DNA of 64,000 nucleotides, taken from the NCBI GenBank assembly GCA_023525715.1, contig CM042013.1, positions 76,863,494-76,927,493 on the forward strand, given 5' to 3'. The notes under the pieces are model-generated. The model was not told the DNA's origin and did no database searches. It was given only the letters and a program-made list of their open reading frames with translations. The position numbers were made by a program, and so were the translations under genes. Below are positions 52,443-64,000 of the stretch, piece after piece. This stretch comes from Cichorium intybus. Its lineage: Eukaryota; Streptophyta; Magnoliopsida; Asterales; Asteraceae. Numbering within the stretch: the first letter of the stretch is position 1; each line of letters opens with the position of its first letter.

Positions 52443-55442
52443 TGATAGATGGTTTTTATACCCTCTTTTACAACCGCAAGTGCACGGTGTCAATCAAGTA
52501 ATATCCTGGTAAATACGAGTATCGATCGAAGGAACTTTGGGTATCAAGTACCACATTTACTGGTTGAAAGTAGCAAACTGTAAGACCCATTTTCATTTTA
52601 AGATGCTTACTAAGGTAAGTAGAGTTATTACCTTTGAGTTATGAGTTGTTTGATTTCTGAGAAGAGATGTAAAACCTCTCTTATGTACTAATCTTGGTGT
52701 GATTAAGATTAATAAAGTTGATGTATGAGTTTGGGTGATTAGAAACCCATTTGGGAGAAGTTTAAACTCTTAAAAATGTCAAAAGAGGTTACACGAGTCG
52801 TGTTTTATAAACACGGGTCGTGCTGTGCAAGACAACCCATTTTGGAAGCATGCAGTAAGTTACACTGGCGTGTTTTTATTAACACGGGCGTGTCAGGAAA
52901 CTACATGGGCCTTGTTAAATTAATACGGGCCGTGTTATTCTGCAGACCAACTTTTTGAGAGCAATCCGTAAGTTACACGGGCCGTGTAACTTTAACACGG
53001 GCCGTGTTACGCTGCAGACCTATATAATGTGCAGAAAATGCTCATTTCGGGAAAAACACACCCAAAGTCGATTCCAGAGCATAAAGAGGCAATTTTCTGT
53101 CAAATTGAAGCTAGAGATTCGTGGGGAAACATAAAGAGACTCGGATCTAATCCCGCAAACGTGTTCTTGATTCCTAATTCGTCGAGGTGAGTGATTTCTT
53201 CATTTTGGGGGTTTTGAAACCCTAGCTTTGATTTCAGTGTTTTAGCTATATATTGTTATATATGTTGTTAGTAGATTGTTAGTGGATGCCTTTATAGGTA
53301 TTGGTCAGAGTATTGTCGAGTTTCTACGGTCGAATGAGTAGAACCGTGGATTTGGGGGTTTCGGTAAATATAGAGTTGATATTTACCGTTTATACTCCTT
53401 TTTCCTCTTTTGATTTATACATCTTCGAGATAGATGTTATTGAGATGATTGTGTATGTTGGAGAATTGATTTAGACTATGGTGTTATAACCAAGTTTAGC
53501 GAACAGGAGCCGGTACGCGAAATTTGGGGGTTCCATATACTGAGCCAATATAAGGTGAGTAACTATAATTCATTCTTATGATTGAATTGTGAATTAAGAG
53601 GTTGCTATTGATTTTTAATTGGTTGAGATAACCAAATTTACAAACTGAGAAATAAGAGTTATATCTTGTAGTATGTAATGTGTATGTTGTACATATATGT
53701 GTTTTATTTTGATATTGCGGTAGCTAAAGTAAGAGAGGTTCTGTTATCTGTGGATAACAAGAGACGAGTTATAATCTATATTGAGTATAAAAGTAGAGTA
53801 CATGTTAGAATTAGTGAGTTAAAGAGTCTTTGAATTTGATTACTACAATCATGATGGTTGTTCTAATTGAGTATAAGAATAGAGTATATGATGTAGAGCT
53901 TGAGTTAAATAGCCTCTGAGTCAAATTGTTATAGTTATGAGAATTGCATATTATGTATTGCTAATTGTGAAAATGAGTACTATTGAGAATGTGATTGAGT
54001 TTACGAGCAGTACCAGTTATGGTACTTATTGATGAGTTGATGTATACTAATAATTAGCTGGCGTTGTAAGCAAAGGTGAATTTCAGGTTTCAGCTAAAAG
54101 AAGGAGGTGCTTACTTGCTAATAAGAATAGCAAGAGAGGAGAATGAGAATGTTCATGGAGAGACATATGTGGATTATATTAGAGATTACTCACTAAGCTT
54201 TATAAGCTTACACTTGAGTGTTATGTTGTTTTGCAGGTATATGTAGCTGTGATAGGGGAAGACATGTGATAAAGAGAGATGGACAAGATTAGAGCCCGTC
54301 ATTTAGTTGTAATAGATTTATTTGTAATGCCTGGTCAAATTTGTAAGGACCTTTTGTGTAATTATTTATGTTGATAACATCTTGTTTTCGTGGTTTGAGT
54401 ACAAGTATACCCTTTTTACTGTGTTATTGTTTGAAAATTTTTTGGTGGACTTTGTACGAGAAACCGGGCGTTACACAAACCCTAATTTTCTCATGACCCT
54501 TTATCAAGGTGTAATTAGGATATTCACTAAATGACATGCTATATCTTTCGATTACGATAAACAACTTAGCAAATACATTAAGCATAGGAATGTTTCACAC
54601 ACAACTAGGGTTTAGTTGGTATATGTCTATCCAATTTCTAACCCTAGATCAAATATCCAATAGTAAGGTATAATCGGTCTTTCAAGCAAATCATAACCAA
54701 CAAATCATTGCAATGTGATAAATAAAGCAAAGCATTAAGCATAAGATACTTGATTCAACCCATAAAAATCATGAACAAAAGAAATGGAGATATAAATCTA
54801 GAACTTCATGTAAAATCCATCATCTTCCTAACAAAGAGAGTTTAACCTATAGTAGAAACAAGAAACCAAATCATATTCTTGAAAGAAACTTGTTTACACA
54901 TGATTATAAAACCAAAATATAAACAAAAAACTCCCTCAAATTGTGTAGATCTCTTGCATCCAAGTGAGGAAGAAGTCTTCTCTTCAATATATGCTTCCTA
55001 ATTAATGCTCACCTTCAAAAACGACTTACTTTCTCAAGAAAAGCCTCAAAAATCACCTTCAATGGTCTCCCCCTTTGATCGGTGGAAAAGTGAAGTGTTT
55101 TGAGCCCTAATTTAGCTTAAAAACCCGTCAGGAGGAAATCACTACTTGGATGGCCACTTCAGGTGGCGAATTCAAGTGGCGAGCAAGTGGCGAACCAGGT
55201 GACGATTTGGGGATGCCAATTTTACTTTGTTCTTAATTCTTGGAGGCTTTTACCGGCTTGAAATATTTCTTTGGATAACGATATAAATGGGTATTGATGC
55301 ATTGTATTCCATCATTCTCAATCGAGTAAGACCTACACATCAATAAACTCTAAAATAGAGTTAAAAACACCAAGTTTGGTTGAAAACAAGCATAAAACAA
55401 TAAGAATGAAATGTATAAGAATGGTATACAATGCCATTATCA
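52443..55442. mobile_element. Solo-LTR-like insertion in dead Copia, itself interrupted
   Basis: Starts TGATAGATGG, ends ATTATCA, flanked by the 5-bp duplication 'gtgcc' (52438-52442 and 55443-55447). Removing the nested solo LTR leaves about 1.1 kb. No coding sequence; best explained as a solo LTR, but a small non-autonomous element is possible. The joined Copia sequence across the site reads through a conserved Trp-His, confirming the boundaries. Confidence 0.75.
52579..54475 (+). mobile_element. Solo LTR nested inside the solo-LTR-like insertion
   Basis: 1,897 bp, starts TGTAAGACCC and ends GGGCGTTACA, flanked by perfect 'caaac' (52574-52578 and 54476-54480). A TATA-like 'ctatataatgtgc' is near 53022. 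It carries reiterated 'acacgggccgtgt' palindromes at 52790-53015. No second LTR or internal region is present. Confidence 0.9.
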
Positions 55443-55447
55443 GTGCC

Positions 55448-55690
55448 ACAGAGTAAACTCTTTGTTTCTTCAATCGCAGTGTTTGCCTCGCCTGCAGAGG
55501 TTTCAACCATATACAAGGTTCCTCGCTTCTGGCCTCTGCCAACAACCATGTTCCCCTTCTTCACCTTCCACCGGTGATTGCTAAACTCGATGTGGTTCCC
55601 CTCGTTATCCAACTGTCCTATGAATATACGCATCTGCTTAAGATCTGAAATGAACTTGACATTCTTCAAAGTCCACTTCATGCGTAAGCT
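55448..55690 (-). pseudogene. Dead Copia element, pre-integrase part
   Basis: Minus-strand WTLKNVKFISDLKQ, GQLDNEGNHIEF and GTLYMVETSAG are the Copia region between protease and integrase. It is contiguous with 50960-52442 once the 3.0-kb insertion is removed. Ends abruptly at the Gypsy fragment. Confidence 0.8.
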
Positions 55691-57420
55691 TATCCGGAGA
55701 GATGGAAGAGTTAAAGAAGCAGTTGCAAGAGTTGTTGGATCGTGGATTCATTTGGCCAAGTTCGTCCCCGTGGGGCGCTCCTATCTTGTTTGTGAAGATG
55801 AAGGACGATTATATGAGAATGTGCATAGATTACCATGAGCTTAATAAAATTACTGTAAAGAACTGTTACCCGTTGCCGATAATCGATAATTTATTTTATC
55901 AACTTCAAGGGGCTTCATATTTTTCGAATATTGACTTGAGATCTAGTTATCACTAGATGAAGGTACGTGAGTCCGATGTTCCGAAGACAACATTCCGTAC
56001 CAGTTATGGTCACTATGAGTTTCTAGTGAAGCCTTTTGGCTTGATGAATATCCCAACCACTTTTATGGATCTGATGAATCGAGTTTTCCATTTATTCTTG
56101 GATAAGTTCATTATCATTTTTATTGATGATATCCTGATTTACTCCAAGAGCCGAGACAAGCACAAACGACATTTGTAGTTGATTCTAAACCTTTTTCGTA
56201 ATGAGAGGTTGTACGCAAAATTCTCGAAGTGTGAGCTTTGGTTGCGAGAAATTTAGTTTCTCGGTTATGTGATTAATTTGGAAGGCATTAAAGTAGATCC
56301 TGCCAATATAAAGATGGTGAAGCATTGGAAGCCACCCAAAAATCGTTGGAGGTTCGAAGTTTCTTGGGGTTAGTTGGTTACTATCGACGATTTGTTGAGA
56401 ACTTTGCCAGAGTTGCGACACCTTTAACTAAGCTAACCTGAAAGACATAGAAGTTTGACTGGACCGAGACACTTGGCCTTTGAACAGCTGAAACATGTGT
56501 TATACGAGACTCTGGTGCTATCATTACCGCAGGGTGAAGATGATTTTGTTCTCTATAGTGATGCTTCCCAAATTGGCTTAGGGTGTGTATTAATGCAACA
56601 GGGATGTGTGATCGCCTATGCGTCACAACAGTTGAAGCCCCACGAGCGAGCTTACCCCGTGCATAATCTAGAGCTGGCAGCAATATTGTTTGCATTGAAA
56701 ATATGGCAACACTATTTGTATGGCGTAATGGTTTTAAATATACACGGATCACAAAAGTTTGAAGTAAATGTTTGATAAGAAGGAACTAAACATGAGACAG
56801 AGGCGGTGGATGGATTTGCTGAAAGATTATGATTACGAAATATTGTACCATCCATGCAAGGCTAATGTAGTAGTCGATGCACTTAGCAGAAAGGAATCGC
56901 CTATTCGGGTAGTGTCAGCCCGAATGGGAATTGTTAGCCGACTACCAGACCTGATACAGAAGGCCGAATCATAAGTAAATGATATGAAGAGTGAAAGGGT
57001 AGTCGATTATGTAGATAAACTTGTTGAGAACCCGCAAGGGTTGAAGACCTTTCAGGGATGAGTATGGGTCCCAAAACGCGGAAAGTCTCGACAACTGTTA
57101 CTTGAATATGCTCATTGACCCCGATATTTGGTTCACCCGGGGAGCATGAAGATGTATAGAAATCTGAAATCCTTGTATTGGTGGCCTGGTAGGAAACGTG
57201 ATGTGGGATGATATGTGGAGAATTACCTTACGTGCCTTCAAGTTAAGGAAAATCACCAGAAACCTTATGGGACGATTCAACCATTGTCGATATCGGTAAA
57301 GAAGTGAGACGATAAAAGGGACTATAGAGGAGTCTACTGGGACGATACCACTCCCTTCGCAAAGTAGATGTCCTAAGCTAATGAGGCCAGGTGGATTGAT
57401 CAAATTCTTTCCATCATGGT
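55684..57420 (+). pseudogene. Dead Ty3/Gypsy pol: RT, RNase H, integrase zinc finger
   Basis: Ordered plus-strand motifs: LLDRGFIWPSSSPWGAPILF, CIDYHELNKITVKN, catalytic FIDDILIYSK (56119-56148), FLGLVGYYRRFVENF, RNase H LYSDAS, DALSRKES, and an HHCC-like HLVHPGSMKMYRNLKSLYWW near 57120-57180. Stops at 55954, 56176 and about 56254 and at least two frameshifts inactivate it. No Gag, protease or LTR is attached at the left, where it is fused to the Copia remnant. Confidence 0.85.
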
Positions 57421-59267
57421 ATAGACTTGGAGTAATCACCAAGAGTGATTTAGGCCCTAAGTATAAAAATCAAGCATGTTATGATACCAGTCAAAACATG
57501 TATTAAGATGTTGATGTGGTTTAATTATGTTCTTACCATCTCAGTATAGACTTAGGGTATCACCAATAGTGATTAAGGCCCTAAGTATAAAAATCCAATT
57601 GTGTTCAAATATCAGTCAAGCTAACAGAAACAAAAAGAAAAGCTTTATGTTAGTAGATTTCTTACATGTCTATTACGAAAGGTTTGGCAGCTATTGTCAT
57701 TACCTGAATTTGTTTATAAAGGTTTTTGAAAATGATTGAGTTATGTTTATACATGTTTTATGTCCAAACCCATGTAGTTCACGAGACGTTTTTGTCTTAC
57801 GTATCTTTATTTTTATACCATGTATCCCATGTTCGAGACACGAGGGATAAAAACAAGTAGATGACATGAAGAAATTAAGATTGTAGATGGAGTGAACTTT
57901 GGCGGATGTAATCCTAGCTTGCCTTCTATGGTCTAGTTTGATATGAAGTTGTAACCCCCGAATTTATTTAAACATTTTTAAAACTTATTGTTATGTTGGG
58001 ACCGAAATTTTAAGACATGCCTTAATGCCACGAGAAAAGTTTTTAAAAGTGGAGATTTTGCTTCATAATGTATTTGTCATACCAAATGAAGGCTTTCATT
58101 TTTTTGAGATATGAGATTTTTCAGCATAAAGTTTTATAAAATATTACACCATTCAACGTGTATGAAAATCGGGGGTTACATGATATCCCTCCAGAGAACC
58201 CCCACATATAATTGCCAATGCAAGAATACTGATTTGGCAGGAGTCTAACGAGGATGATAAATAATTTCTTTTCAACAAATCGTTTATTATCTTTTTTATG
58301 TATGGTTGATACCTTTTACGAATTGGCTAAATGTGAAAAATTGACTCCATGTTGGTTGGTTATAACTGATTTTTCCAACATGGTTATATCAAGAAAATAT
58401 AATGTTACTTGGTATTAAGATATCTTATCATTATGCATAACAAAGCATAAAAATTTAAACCGTATATATCATAAGAGTACTTGTGGTAGAAAGTGTAATG
58501 CTTTATCATTTTTAAAATGTATGTTTTATTTGGCATAAAGTTCAATGAAGTTTTTAAAGTGGTTATCCTATATCTGAAACCTTTTTTAATATATATTTAA
58601 AATTAAAATAACTAATGATTGATTGAATAAAATTTAAAAGAAACGGAGTCAGTTTATTTATTTTAGATAATAGTTATAAACAAAAAATTAAGTGATAAAA
58701 TAATTATTGTCAAAATAATAAATTGGTACTTACCCTTGACGGCTAAAAAACCGTATTTTATAGACATGTTAATGACTAAAAATTGTATGAGACTTTTGAA
58801 TCGAGTTTACTTAACTTCTAATTGTATTTAACAGAACCAAACATCGAAGTTTTATTAATGTTACGATTGTAACGTATTGTATGAGAATTTATAAGATTCA
58901 TAAAAAACAAAAACTTGATTTGCTTCAATAATCCATAATTTCGGACATTAGCAAACTTCTAATGAAAATTAATAATCTCACCAAGATGTGTTAAATTGAA
59001 TGAACAAAAAGAATTCAATGAAAATTAATAATCTCACCAAGATGTGTTAAATTTGACCAATATGAAACATAATCAAGAAAATCTACCATGAACATAGCTA
59101 ATACCAAAAATAAACAAATCATAAAGCTAAAATTTGAAATATATGGGAACCAAAAAACAAACTGAATAACACATTTGAAAATAAACAGAATAAAAAACTA
59201 ATCTATTTTACAGGAACCAAAACAAATGAATTTGACCATCAAAAGTAAAAATAAGATTCTAATGTAC
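57421..59267. other. No intact gene; possible LTR remnant and small duplications
   Basis: 'ggccctaagtataaaaatc' occurs twice (near 57452 and 57569) within a diverged duplication of about 120 bp. 57950-58180 starts tgtaacccccg and ends cgggggttaca, like a short LTR, but lacks a target duplication. A 51-bp tandem duplication ('aatctcaccaagatgtgtta' twice) is at about 58966-59055. Confidence 0.45.
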
Positions 59268-59830
59268 TTATTCAACATGTCTGAGCCATTGCTAGTCATT
59301 CTGAAGGTATGCCTGCATAGAATGATAAACAATGCAATGGAAAACCAGTCAACGATATTAGTTAAAAATCCAGACATAACAAAGCAACCATTACCAAAAG
59401 CATGACAAGTCAATGACAAGTTCTAAGGAAGTTAATTACAGAACCTTGAAACTTGTTTGTTCAAAGTACAATGCCTTAAAAATAATAAGATGAAAGTAGA
59501 ATTCTACTATAGAAAGAAATGAATCAGTTAGTTAATAAGTTCAACAAAAAATTAAAAAGAACGAACCTTACAACTTCACATAGTTTAAAGGAATTACAAT
59601 GAGCCTCTCCACCTGGATAGGAATCAAGAGCATGTTTTTTAGATCTCCCATGCAATATGATGTGGGTTTTGATACCTAAAAATTGAATTAACAGCATTAA
59701 ATATCGAAAACATGAAGAAATCAATTCAAAATAAACTCGATTACATAATCCATATCTGTAAACTTTGGATTTGCAACATTTTCACAGCTTTTTGAATGTG
59801 CATTTGTGAAATTTGACAGCAAGGACAACA
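59268..59830 (-). other. Possible exons of an unrecognised gene or pseudogene
   Basis: Minus-strand segment 59675-59567 (acceptor TTTTTAG, donor GTAAG|GTTCG) encodes a frame with DSYPGGEAHCNSFKLCEVV. It joins in phase to 59312-59268 (acceptor ATGCAG, donor AA|GTACAT) giving HTFRMTSNGSDMLNK. A further open stretch (ENVANPKFTDMDY) is at about 59830-59750. The two clean GT-AG borders and matching phase are suggestive, but I recognise no family and see neither start nor stop. Confidence 0.3.
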
Positions 59831-59933
59831 CCCTTTAGTGTATGTTTGTGTGTGTACAGGGCCTTCCCTAGAGCATGGGCGACCTGGGCCGCCCAGGGCC
59901 TCATCTAATCTTGGGGCCCTGACGAGTTACGGT

Positions 59934-59936
<3 letters not shown>

Positions 59937-60011
<75 letters not shown>
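59937..60011. repeat. (TA)n microsatellite
   Basis: About 37 TA units, directly after a GC-rich 'cctgggccgcccagggcctc' stretch that resembles a dispersed repeat. Confidence 0.95.
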
Positions 60012-60015
<4 letters not shown>

Positions 60016-60190
60016 GTTTAGTATATGTATTATCTTTAGCAAAATAAATTCAAAAGTCATCGGAGATCAGATGGAAAACGCGTTGGATATGGAGGCATAA
60101 GGGGCCAGGTTCGAATCCTGTTGTCTTGTTTTTTTGCGTATAGTTTTTTTTGGGGTATGTAACTGGATCGTATCTTTCCAAGACAATAAC

Positions 60191-63100
60191 TGTCACACCC
60201 TCAAATCGTATTGGCGGAAACGTTCAAGGGTGGATGTCTTCATGAACAATATCATAACAAGTTGAATTATAGTGATTCCAAGCAACACAACAATCATAAA
60301 TAATTGTAAATGTTACATAGTTCAATGTATCATGTTTCGATTACAATTACAAATGATAACAAAATATGCAAAATGACGTCGTAACGTCCCTTCAACCAAG
60401 CTTGTGGTTTACCTTTTTAGTTTCCTGAGAATACAAGTAGTTGAAAAAGTGTCAACAATTAAGTTGGTGAGTTCATAAGATTTTTGTATAAGAAATATCC
60501 TTTGTTTGTAAACAATAGTGTTGAAAACCAATAAAATCCAATATTTTCTCATAAAATGTTCCAAGTCTTTAAATCCTAAAGACTAAAATGTAGTTATGTA
60601 AACTGTAGTGTAACTTTCGTTGAAATGTATTTTTCCACGTAAACAATTTATGAAAATATTAAGTTGATTATTTTCCCATGTGAGATACCATATAACCATA
60701 CTGTGACTAGTTGGCCTGCTGCGACGTTCTTCAGGCGTCGGAATGCTTAGACATTTGGACACCTCAGACCTGCCGGTCAAGCTGTAGCTAGCAGCTCAGG
60801 TGCGGGGTTTGTCAAGCCCCGTATAGATCTATACTCAAATATCGCGCTTTCTTATCGAGACTCTGGTTATATAAATTCAGGACTTATAGTAGGTACTTAT
60901 AAAAGTACTGTGAAGATTCATCTCACAAAAATGTATGTATTCCAATCAACTTGTTTACGTACGTTTTGTATATAAAAACTCTTGAAATCGTCCATTATCA
61001 TTTTTCCCATGATAATATAGTATAGTATAATAATTATATATTTTTATATAATTATTTTTGTCATGTTCAAATGTCATAATAACCTTTTGTTCATAAACTA
61101 TTCCAATAATAGTCTATTTTTAGTAATTGCGTCGTAATAACCTTATTTTTACGAACGATAGCGAAATAACTTGTTCAAATATTATAAATATCATATTTTG
61201 AGATATTTCTCACAAAAATAATGTAATATCTTGATTATAACTATTTTTGCTAGAAAATAGTGCCTTTATTTATAAAAACGTAGTTTTTACTAGTTTTCGT
61301 TTTTATAACATTTTTAGTCAAGATCTAGCATCTTTGTACACTTTATTTGTAATTTAGTAACTTTTACACAAACATATTATGTATCATTATGAACATCTTA
61401 CAAAGATCTACCCATATTTCATGTCAAAGGTATTTTTACCCAAATACTAACTTTATAAACTTGTGTAAATCAACATATATATAATTTAAACACATATAAA
61501 CTTGAATAAACAACATATATAGTTAAAGAACTTGTATTCTCCCCCAAAAAGGTTTGAAAAGATGAAAATGAGGGGTATGAACTCACCTTGAGTATGGATC
61601 TTATGATTCCTTGGAAGAAGATTGAAGATTTTGGTTCTAAGACCCGGAGGACCCTTGGACAAAGCTATTATCCAATGGATTTTCGTGAGTATGTGTGTGT
61701 AAAAGAGTATATGAAGGTATTTAGAACTTAAATCACTAGATAATCATAACTTACCAAGAGAGCTTGCAAGATCTTTGAAGATGATGAAGTTTGGAGCTCA
61801 AAGACCCTTGGACAAATCTAATATCCAATGGATTTTGATGGATGTTAGTGTGTGTAAAAGATGTAAAACTTGTGTTATGTTGTTTAGAATCAAGAGATGA
61901 GTGAAGATTACATCTTGAACTTGTGAAATGGACTTGGAATTGAAGCTTGAAGATGAAGATGGTAATGGTGATGGTGTGGCCGAGAGCAAGAGAAGGAGGA
62001 AGAGAAGAGAAGAGTGAATGGGTTTGATGTAAATGAATTGGCTAGTTGACTTGAAAGATCTAGTTCTTGATTTATCCCATTAAAAAAAGGGATAATGATT
62101 TGATAGGGTAACGAACTTTTAAAATTGTTCATATTTGATCACTGAACTTATTTTTGTGTTTGATTTATCCATGAACTTTTTAAAATTGTTCACATTTGAT
62201 CACTGAACTTATTTTTGTGATTGATTTACCCATAAACTTTTTAAAATTGGTCACATTTAGTCACTTATGTTTTTTTTGTCTACAAATATGATATTATGTT
62301 ATTGGTCATATGTGTACAAAAAAATAAGTTTAATGGTCATATGTGTACAAAAAAACTAAGTTTATTGGTCATATGTCTACAAAAAAAAATAAGTTTAATG
62401 ATCATATGTCTACAGAAAAACATAAGTGACTAAACATGAACAATTTAAAAAAGTTTATGGGTAAATCAAACACAAAAATAAGTTTAGTGACCAAATATGA
62501 ACAATTTTAAAAGTTCGTTACCTTATCAAGTTATTATCCCTTAAAAAAATTCCATAGCCTTTAAGTGTCCTAGATCTTGAATAGTAACTAAAGATCATGT
62601 CTTGATGGCTTGGGTGGCTTGTGGCTGTCGATAGGGGGTAGGGTGGGGGTAGGGGGTGGGTTGGTTTTTATAAAAATAGCAATGTAGTTATAAAAATGTG
62701 TGATTTTTATAAAATAGTAAGACGTTTTAGTGAATTTTTATGCGTTTTTGACGAAACGAATTTCTAAATAATTATTTTGTATAAAAACATTGTCAAACAT
62801 TTATTTTGATTGAATTATAACTCGTTGGGTGTCGGAATACGCGTTTAAGCGCAGTATACTTCCGTTTTCGCGATTTTCGGCATTTTACCAGAAATTGCAT
62901 TTAGCTTTGAAATTAAATACTAGATATTATTACGTTACTTATCATATGAATTGTTATTTCATATTTGATGTTTAAGGCACCTCATTTTGTATTTTGAGTC
63001 CAAACCCTGTGTACATTTATCCGTACACAGCGGTTTAATCGTTATAACTTTCACATACAAACTCCGTTTTCGACGTTCTATATATCAAAACTTTCGTATT

Positions 63101-63355
63101 TACGAGTAGATTGTTTCATGAATATTATTATTCTCAAAATAATAATTGTACGATTATCGAATTTTTACGCTACAGTAGATTGCTGTTCGCATTTTCGACT
63201 TTTAATCGCTAATTGTTTTGATTTAGCATACGTAACACTATAATATTAATAGTTCATTGCAAAAGTCATGGAAAATAACTTTTCAACATATAGATTAACG
63301 TACGCTTCGTTTGACTACAGTTGACTTTTGTTGACCAAAATTTACAATTGTCACA
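60191..63355 (-). repeat. 3' LTR of the Gypsy element
   Basis: On the minus strand starts TGTGACAATTG and ends GAGGGTGTGACA, 3,165 bp including a 452-bp MITE. It also holds a tandem duplication (about 61640-61770 and 61775-61900, sharing 'cttggacaaa' and 'tatccaatggattttg'). The partner LTR is not in the window, so the edges rest on terminal motifs alone. Confidence 0.7.
62089..62540. mobile_element. MULE-type MITE nested in the Gypsy LTR
   Basis: Inverted ends gggataatgatttgatag... and complement; arms pair 'aactttt(t)aaaattgttca'. Perfect 9-bp target duplication 'ttaaaaaaa' (62080-62088 and 62541-62549). Confidence 0.85.
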
Positions 63356-63409
63356 TCATCTACCCGTTAGAGAGAATTTCGTCCCGAAATTTAACTCTTG
63401 AGTGGATCC

Positions 63410-64000
63410 TCAAGGGTTTGGGAAGAGATGTGGATACTTCTGTTTCATATGGTCTTCGCGTTCCCAAGTAAATTCTGGTCCACGCTTAGCACTCCAACGG
63501 ACCTTAACTATCGGTATGCGGCTCTGTTTCGTCCTCTTGATTTCTCTGTCCATGATCTCTACGGGTTCTTCCACAAAATGAAGGTTCTCGTTCACCTCGA
63601 TCTCGTCGAGCGGAATGACAAGAGTTTCATCGGACAGGCATTTCTTTAAATTTTATACGTGAAAGGTGGGGTGGACATTGCTGAGCTCCTGCGGTAATCG
63701 AAGTTTGTAGGCTACTGGGCCGATCCTAGCGAGGATTTCGAAGGGCCCAATGTATCTGGGGTTCAGCTTCCCACGCTTTCCAAAGCGTATCATTCCTTTC
63801 CATGGCGAGACTTTTAACAACACTCGGTCACCAACCTGGAATTCCAAAGGTTTGCGTCGCTTATCCGCATAGCTCTTTTGTCGGTCACGAGATGCTTTCA
63901 ATCGTTCACGGATCTGAACGATCTTCTCCATTGTCTCTCGTATGATCTCCGGACTGGTGAGAGTGCTGTTAGGTACTTGGCCTCTGGCTAGTTGAGTATC
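63410..64000 (-). pseudogene. Gypsy polyprotein C-terminus with one in-frame stop
   Basis: Reading leftward from the window edge: integrase C-terminal region with QKSYADKRRKPLEF and VGDRVLLKVSPWKG, then LNPRYIGPFEIL and LSNVHPTFHV. Next is a TAA (63650-63652), after which the same frame continues with KKCLSDETLV and ends with WSAKRGPEFTWERED before the natural TGA (63410-63412). Only this one lesion is visible, so the copy is fairly young. The final segment is the chromodomain-like tail of chromoviruses. Confidence 0.85.

Larger units (their letters stand above)
60191..64000 (-). mobile_element. Chromovirus-like Gypsy element, 3' part, runs off right edge
   Basis: Contains the 3' end of a Gypsy polyprotein (63410-64000) and a full 3' LTR (60191-63355). 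Minus orientation. The GGGACGAAATTC stretch between polyprotein and LTR is typical of Tekay/Del-type chromoviruses. The 5' half lies outside the window. Confidence 0.8.

Noticed and set aside
55684..57420. Possible endogenous pararetrovirus reverse transcriptase
   Set aside because: Order RT, RNase H, then integrase zinc finger is that of Ty3/Gypsy; no movement or coat protein motifs.
57950..58180. Short solo LTR (TGTAACCCCC...GGGGGTTACA)
   Set aside because: Terminal motifs are suggestive but the flanks (gaagt and tgata) show no target duplication, so it is noted only within the intergenic entry.
60085..60125. B-box-like GGTTCGAATCC suggesting a tRNA or SINE
   Set aside because: No A-box at proper spacing, no tail and no target duplication were found; possibly an old SINE scrap.

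Overview
This window is nuclear DNA from a flowering plant, almost certainly a eudicot. An Asteraceae genome such as a lettuce or sunflower relative is my best guess, because of the PB1-like Mutator-associated gene fragment and the style of the LTRs. That placement comes from memory, not from a search. The evidence for a plant is a spliced SMC5 gene with AT-rich introns, a 5S-bearing Cassandra-type element, tRNA-headed SINEs, Copia and Gypsy elements, and long (TA)n microsatellites.

Layout. 1-475 holds a broken Mutator-associated fragment. 1474-8602 is a minus-strand, apparently non-coding LTR element that splits a (TA)n microsatellite and is filled with tandem arrays. 9361-9576 is a SINE. 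12445-19710 is a terminal-inverted-repeat element lying in (TA)n; a young non-coding LTR element (12841-17895) has inserted inside it. 19883-26170 is an old, diverged segmental duplication; one copy carries a Cassandra TRIM (20891-21444) and the other a Harbinger-type MITE (24542-25486).

26979-44930 (minus strand) is the one clear host gene: a complete SMC5 with 29 exons whose predicted splicing keeps one reading frame for 1,051 residues. Two of its introns use GC donors. The upstream region has a consensus E2F site and a telo-box. Its introns hold at least ten transposon insertions or satellite-like arrays, most of them fold-back MITEs with 9-bp target duplications.

46345-49604 is a compact Copia element with both LTRs. 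It encodes only Gag and protease and has a 30-bp minisatellite leader. 50960-57420 is a graveyard: a dead minus-strand Copia interrupted by a solo LTR that is itself interrupted by another solo LTR, followed by a dead Gypsy reverse transcriptase. 60191-64000 is the 3' end of a minus-strand chromovirus-like Gypsy element with a 3.2-kb LTR.

I found no operon, CRISPR array, defence system or other new gene system. The interest lies in the nested insertion history, the intron biology of SMC5 and a few unexplained exon-like fragments. Exon coordinates were derived by hand from splice signals, reading-frame continuity and remembered similarity to Arabidopsis SMC5.
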